5,080 nt of DNA from Pyrinomonadaceae bacterium (lineage in GTDB: Bacteria; Acidobacteriota; Blastocatellia; Pyrinomonadales; Pyrinomonadaceae): positions 1 through 5,080 of the forward strand of contig JACCTF010000711.1 in assembly GCA_013812565.1 (NCBI GenBank), in the 5' to 3' direction. Made by a program: the position numbers and the translations under genes. This document shows, in pieces, positions 3,488-5,080 of this stretch. Below the pieces are notes generated by a model. The model was given only the letters and a program-made list of their open reading frames with translations. It searched no databases and was not told the origin of the DNA. Position 1 is the first letter of the stretch, and each line of letters begins with the position of its first letter.

Positions 3488-4329
3488 GCTGCCGATAGTA
3501 GGGCTACAAGGCGCTTAATCTCTACCGCTTCCCTTTCGCGCACCTTGGCGATTGCATTTAGATCAAGCCGCTTTTCAACTTCGGTCGTCAGTCTGTCGCG
3601 CAGCACACTGGCTGGCAGTGCATCCAGTTCGACGCTTACATCGCCGTGTCGCGCTATGAACTTCGCAGCGCGCGTGTCCGTCTTTTTGGCGAAGTCCGGC
3701 GGCAGCTGGTAGCGTTCGATGTCATCTTTCGTCAGAGCACACTTGATTACTTTCGGCGAGATGTTGAAGAAGTACAGCCGCTCACGTAAGGAGCGCACCA
3801 TGTCTTCACCGCTCGGATCGAAATCACCAAAGTAGAGCACGGTCGTTCGACGCTTGCGCCCGTTGTAGCGCGCTGCGGCGTTGTAGCGCGCTGCGGCGTT
3901 GCGGATAGAGTCCCACCCGTCGAAGCCCCTGCCGACGTTCAACGTTACGCCATAAGGCGATAGAACGTCTTCAAAGATGCCCGAAAGAGCGTCCTTCTCA
4001 AGCCACACCTCAACATACTGCGGCTGTGTTGCCCACACATCCCGTCGATATGACCGACGTGCCGTCTCAGCAAAAGCAGATAAGTCGCTCCACATGCCGA
4101 CGGTGCGCGGTCTGCGTAATCGGTCCTCAATCCATGTCCAGGGAATCTCCCCGGTCTTGCGGGCATCAACGAGTAAGTTCGAGACGGCCTGATACTGCGT
4201 GCGGGTGTTTTCTATGACTTGTCTGGAAACGAGTTGGTAGTAGACTTGGCGCACCGTCATAGGGTTGTGCTCGCTGAGCGCTTCGATAGCCGCCCTCAAC
4301 CTCTCCACTGTTTTAGCTTGCCTGCCCAC
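3484..4329 (-). CDS. Compact Topo VI A/Spo11-like TOPRIM protein (Mini-A-like)
   Basis: A 281-residue protein with the two core domains of the DNA-cleaving A subunit of type IIB topoisomerases. The N-terminal winged-helix part (about 8-70) carries RQVYYQLVSR at 27-36; Y31 aligns with the transesterifying tyrosine of Topo VI A/Spo11 (RDIYY-type motif). The TOPRIM domain has its glutamate in VWLEKDALSG (E111), a glycine turn (NVGRGFDGW, 131-139) and the acidic pair in YFGDFDPSGED (D169, D171) for magnesium. Topo VI A is about 350-390 residues, so this is a minimal form, like the stand-alone Mini-A proteins reported from mobile elements. No ATPase (B) subunit is nearby. GTG 4329 shares its G with the previous TAG (TAGTG), implying coupled translation. 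An in-frame 18-base duplication doubles NAAARY at 144-155. Family confident; cleavage activity is inferred. Confidence 0.88.
   Translation of the reverse strand: MGRQAKTVERLRAAIEALSEHNPMTVRQVYYQLVSRQVIENTRTQYQAVSNLLVDARKTGEIPWTWIEDRLRRPRTVGMWSDLSAFAETARRSYRRDVWATQPQYVEVWLEKDALSGIFEDVLSPYGVTLNVGRGFDGWDSIRNAAARYNAAARYNGRKRRTTVLYFGDFDPSGEDMVRSLRERLYFFNISPKVIKCALTKDDIERYQLPPDFAKKTDTRAAKFIARHGDVSVELDALPASVLRDRLTTEVEKRLDLNAIAKVREREAVEIKRLVALLSAA
3862..3897. repeat. Perfect 18-bp tandem duplication in the TOPRIM gene
   Basis: GTTGTAGCGCGCTGCGGC occurs twice back to back (3862-3879 and 3880-3897). It is in frame and adds one extra copy of six residues (NAAARY) between the glycine turn and the DxD strand of the TOPRIM domain. 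The two copies are identical, which suggests a recent slippage event. Confidence 0.95.
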
Positions 4330-4354
4330 TACTTCTTACTGCCTCTTTTCTTAC
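4329..4354 (-). repeat. Junction motif copy at the end of the first HTH gene
   Basis: It matches 3301-3326 at 23 of 26 positions. It encodes the tail SKKRGSKK and the TAG, and supplies AGAGG and AAGAAG upstream of GTG 4329. Confidence 0.8.
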
Positions 4355-4562
4355 TGGTAGCGGTCGCCTGCTTGCGCGGTTTGCCTTTGGGCCACCCTGC
4401 ACGCACCGGCACAAAATCTTCCACATCGGCGCGATAGACAAGCACCTTGCCATACTCTTCTCGCGAACGGATGCGGCCACGCCTTATCAAATCGTTGATC
4501 GCTGCGAGCGTGACGCCTCTCAATCGTGCCGCCGCGCTTTGCGTGATTAGCTCATCTGCCAT
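4329..4562 (-). CDS. Small helix-turn-helix protein, first gene of the operon
   Basis: A 77-residue protein with an excisionase/MerR-like helix-turn-helix at about residues 3-50: ELITQSAAARLRGVTLAAIN, recognition helix DLIRRGRIRS, then a wing (EEYGKVLVYRADVEDF). A basic tail follows (PKGKPRKQATATSKKRGSKK), as if to add non-specific DNA contacts. ATG 4562 has GGGGAGAGAG upstream (GAGAG nine bases away). The stop TAG overlaps the GTG of the Topo VI A-like gene. As the leading gene next to a divergent control region with inverted repeats, it is a good candidate for the local repressor or activator of both directions; a role as an excision factor is the alternative. The fold is clear; the role is inferred. 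Confidence 0.8.
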   Translation of the reverse strand: MADELITQSAAARLRGVTLAAINDLIRRGRIRSREEYGKVLVYRADVEDFVPVRAGWPKGKPRKQATATSKKRGSKK

Positions 4563-4616
4563 TCAGTCTCGCTCTCTCCCCAAACTGAAAATACTTTCGA
4601 TGGTTTTACAATCTCT

Positions 4617-4665
4617 CTTGACTTACTAAAGCAAGATGTCTATAATCCATCTTAACGTAGTCAAG
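4617..4665. promoter_or_regulatory. Nested inverted repeats over the promoter (operator candidate)
   Basis: The outer arms CTTGACT (4617-4623) and AGTCAAG (4659-4665) are perfect 7-base inverts. The inner arms AAGATG (4633-4638) and CATCTT (4648-4653) are perfect 6-base inverts, centred on the -10 box. The outer left arm contains the -35 box and the outer right arm lies just past the expected transcription start. This is the layout of an operator for a dimeric or tetrameric regulator; the helix-turn-helix protein of the divergent gene is the natural candidate, by inference. Confidence 0.65.
4618..4646 (+). promoter_or_regulatory. Sigma-70 promoter of the SWIM gene
   Basis: TTGACT (4618-4623), a 17-base spacer, then a perfect TATAAT (4641-4646); 5 of 6 and 6 of 6 matches to the consensus with optimal spacing. 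Transcription should begin near 4653, about 48 bases before the ATG at 4701. The promoter is strong enough to need repression, in keeping with the overlapping inverted repeats. Confidence 0.85.
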
Positions 4666-4700
4666 CTGGTTACGCAACAAGAAAAGAGGAGCTAACTCAA

Positions 4701-4988
4701 ATGTTCATCCTGCAATCACAAGCGACAATCGAGCGGGCCATCTCGAAGGCCAAAGCGATGCACCCGCGAGTACACGTCAAGACCTTCGGCGAGTACGAAG
4801 TATCAGGCAGCAAGGGCAACACCTACACAGTCAGGTGCGAGCGTCGCTGCAACAACCTCAAGACTGTTGACTGCACCTGCGAGGCAGGTCAGCGCGGCAA
4901 TCCCTGCTACCACGCTGCGGTTGCCGCCGCACAGCACAGTTACTTGGCCGCGCAAGTCGATCCGCTGGTGGCGCTCAGGTACGAGTAG
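4701..4988 (+). CDS. Small SWIM-type zinc-finger protein
   Basis: A complete 95-residue protein on the opposite strand to all its neighbours. The C-terminal half has the SWIM signature CxCx(n)CxH: C58 and C60 in VDCTC, then C69 and H71 in NPCYH, followed by the usual Ala-rich helix (AAVAAAQHSYLAA). Before it lie strands typical of the SWIM entrance (EYEVSGSKGNTYTVRCERR, about 31-49). The N-terminus is a basic amphipathic helix (QATIERAISKAKAMHPRV). SWIM domains bind nucleic acid or protein and usually occur in larger proteins, so this stand-alone version is minimal. AGAGGAG lies nine bases before the ATG, behind a near-consensus promoter. Expressed divergently from the operon, it may be a partner or regulator; this is inference. 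Confidence 0.85.
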   Translation: MFILQSQATIERAISKAKAMHPRVHVKTFGEYEVSGSKGNTYTVRCERRCNNLKTVDCTCEAGQRGNPCYHAAVAAAQHSYLAAQVDPLVALRYE

Positions 4989-5012
4989 CCGGTCCGGAAA
5001 CCGGCGGGCTAC
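4985..5012 (+). other. GC-rich hairpin at the end of the SWIM gene
   Basis: GTAGCC (4985-4990) pairs perfectly with GGCTAC (5007-5012), with further inner pairing of CCGG (4994-4997) with CCGG (5001-5004) around AAA. The left arm overlaps the stop codon. There is no T-run after it, so it is not a standard intrinsic terminator; it may stabilise the mRNA end or act with Rho. The bases after it, to 5080, show nothing I can support; an ATG at 5045 has no ribosome binding site. Confidence 0.4.
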
Positions 5013-5080
5013 CTACCGTAAGTTGATCAGTTCACCCATAGTCAATGAGCGTGATCGGAGCATCAGCCCCGAGACCGTCG

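Larger units (their letters stand above)
4563..4700. promoter_or_regulatory. Divergent intergenic control region
   Basis: These 138 bases separate the minus-strand operon from the plus-strand SWIM gene and are AT-richer than the flanks. They hold the plus-strand promoter and the nested inverted repeats described separately. For the minus strand no good sigma-70 promoter stands out: TTGACT at 4666-4659 (minus) lacks a properly spaced -10 box, and TTGCTT-N17-TTGTAA is weak. The operon may need an activator or a non-canonical promoter. Confidence 0.7.

Noticed and set aside
2641..3498. Long plus-strand open frame of 285 codons
   Set aside because: It runs antisense across four well-supported minus-strand genes, has no ribosome binding site or domain, and its Leu/Arg/Pro-rich composition is that of a shadow frame.
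3945..4217. Several short frames within the Topo VI A-like gene
   Set aside because: Shadow frames of a gene with clear motifs along its length.
4985..5012. Intrinsic terminator
   Set aside because: A stem is present but no T-run follows, so it is listed only as a hairpin.
1..5080. CRISPR array, tRNA or rRNA genes, insertion-sequence ends
   Set aside because: No regularly spaced repeats, no cloverleaf-like or rRNA sequence, and no transposase or terminal inverted repeats seen; the repeats at gene junctions are irregularly spaced and coding or ribosome-binding in nature.
5045..5080. Start of a further plus-strand gene at ATG 5045
   Set aside because: Only twelve codons are visible, with no ribosome binding site, so there is nothing to support it.

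Overview
The window is a densely packed accessory or mobile-element region of about 5.1 kb. Nearly everything lies on the minus strand, in one run of about fifteen small genes (55-281 codons) transcribed from about 4562 down past position 1. A single small gene, 4701-4988, runs the other way from a shared control region at 4563-4700. Base composition is moderately GC-rich. Genes abut or overlap (TAGTG, ATGA, GTGA junctions, or gaps of 2-25 bases) and GTG starts are unusually common. The DUF5678 plus retropepsin pair and the Spo11/Topo VI A-like TOPRIM protein are types I associate with Chloroflexota and similar environmental bacteria and their plasmids or phages. That assignment is inference, because no rRNA, tRNA or housekeeping gene is present.

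Layout, read in the direction of minus-strand transcription: a small helix-turn-helix protein (4562-4329); a compact Topo VI A/Spo11-like protein with a candidate catalytic tyrosine and complete TOPRIM acidic residues (4329-3484); a 55-residue lysine-rich protein (3468-3301); an 82-residue acidic protein (3298-3050); a second helix-turn-helix protein (3033-2794); three proteins I do not recognise (2778-2476, 2479-2219, 2160-1903); a two-helix membrane protein (1884-1675); a four-cysteine zinc-ribbon-like protein (1657-1364); three small unrecognised reading frames (1337-1158, 1137-913, 916-719); a DUF5678 protein (702-373); and a retropepsin-type aspartic protease cut by the window edge (368 to <1). 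Facing the other way is a SWIM zinc-finger protein (4701-4988) behind a near-perfect sigma-70 promoter (TTGACT-N17-TATAAT) embedded in nested inverted repeats.

The most unusual signal is at the gene junctions. A purine-rich motif of about 20 bases (AGAAAGG, about nine bases, then AAGAAGTG-like) recurs in front of many starts. It serves as the ribosome binding site and, when read in one frame, encodes Lys/Gly tails such as KKGSKK followed by a stop that overlaps the next start. Several copies are nearly identical (19/20 and 23/26 bases), as if the junctions were homologous linkers between exchangeable gene cassettes.

How the genes work together is unknown. The layout fits an early or accessory operon under control of its own small DNA-binding protein, with a DNA-acting Mini-A-like enzyme as the second gene and a protease pair at the far end.
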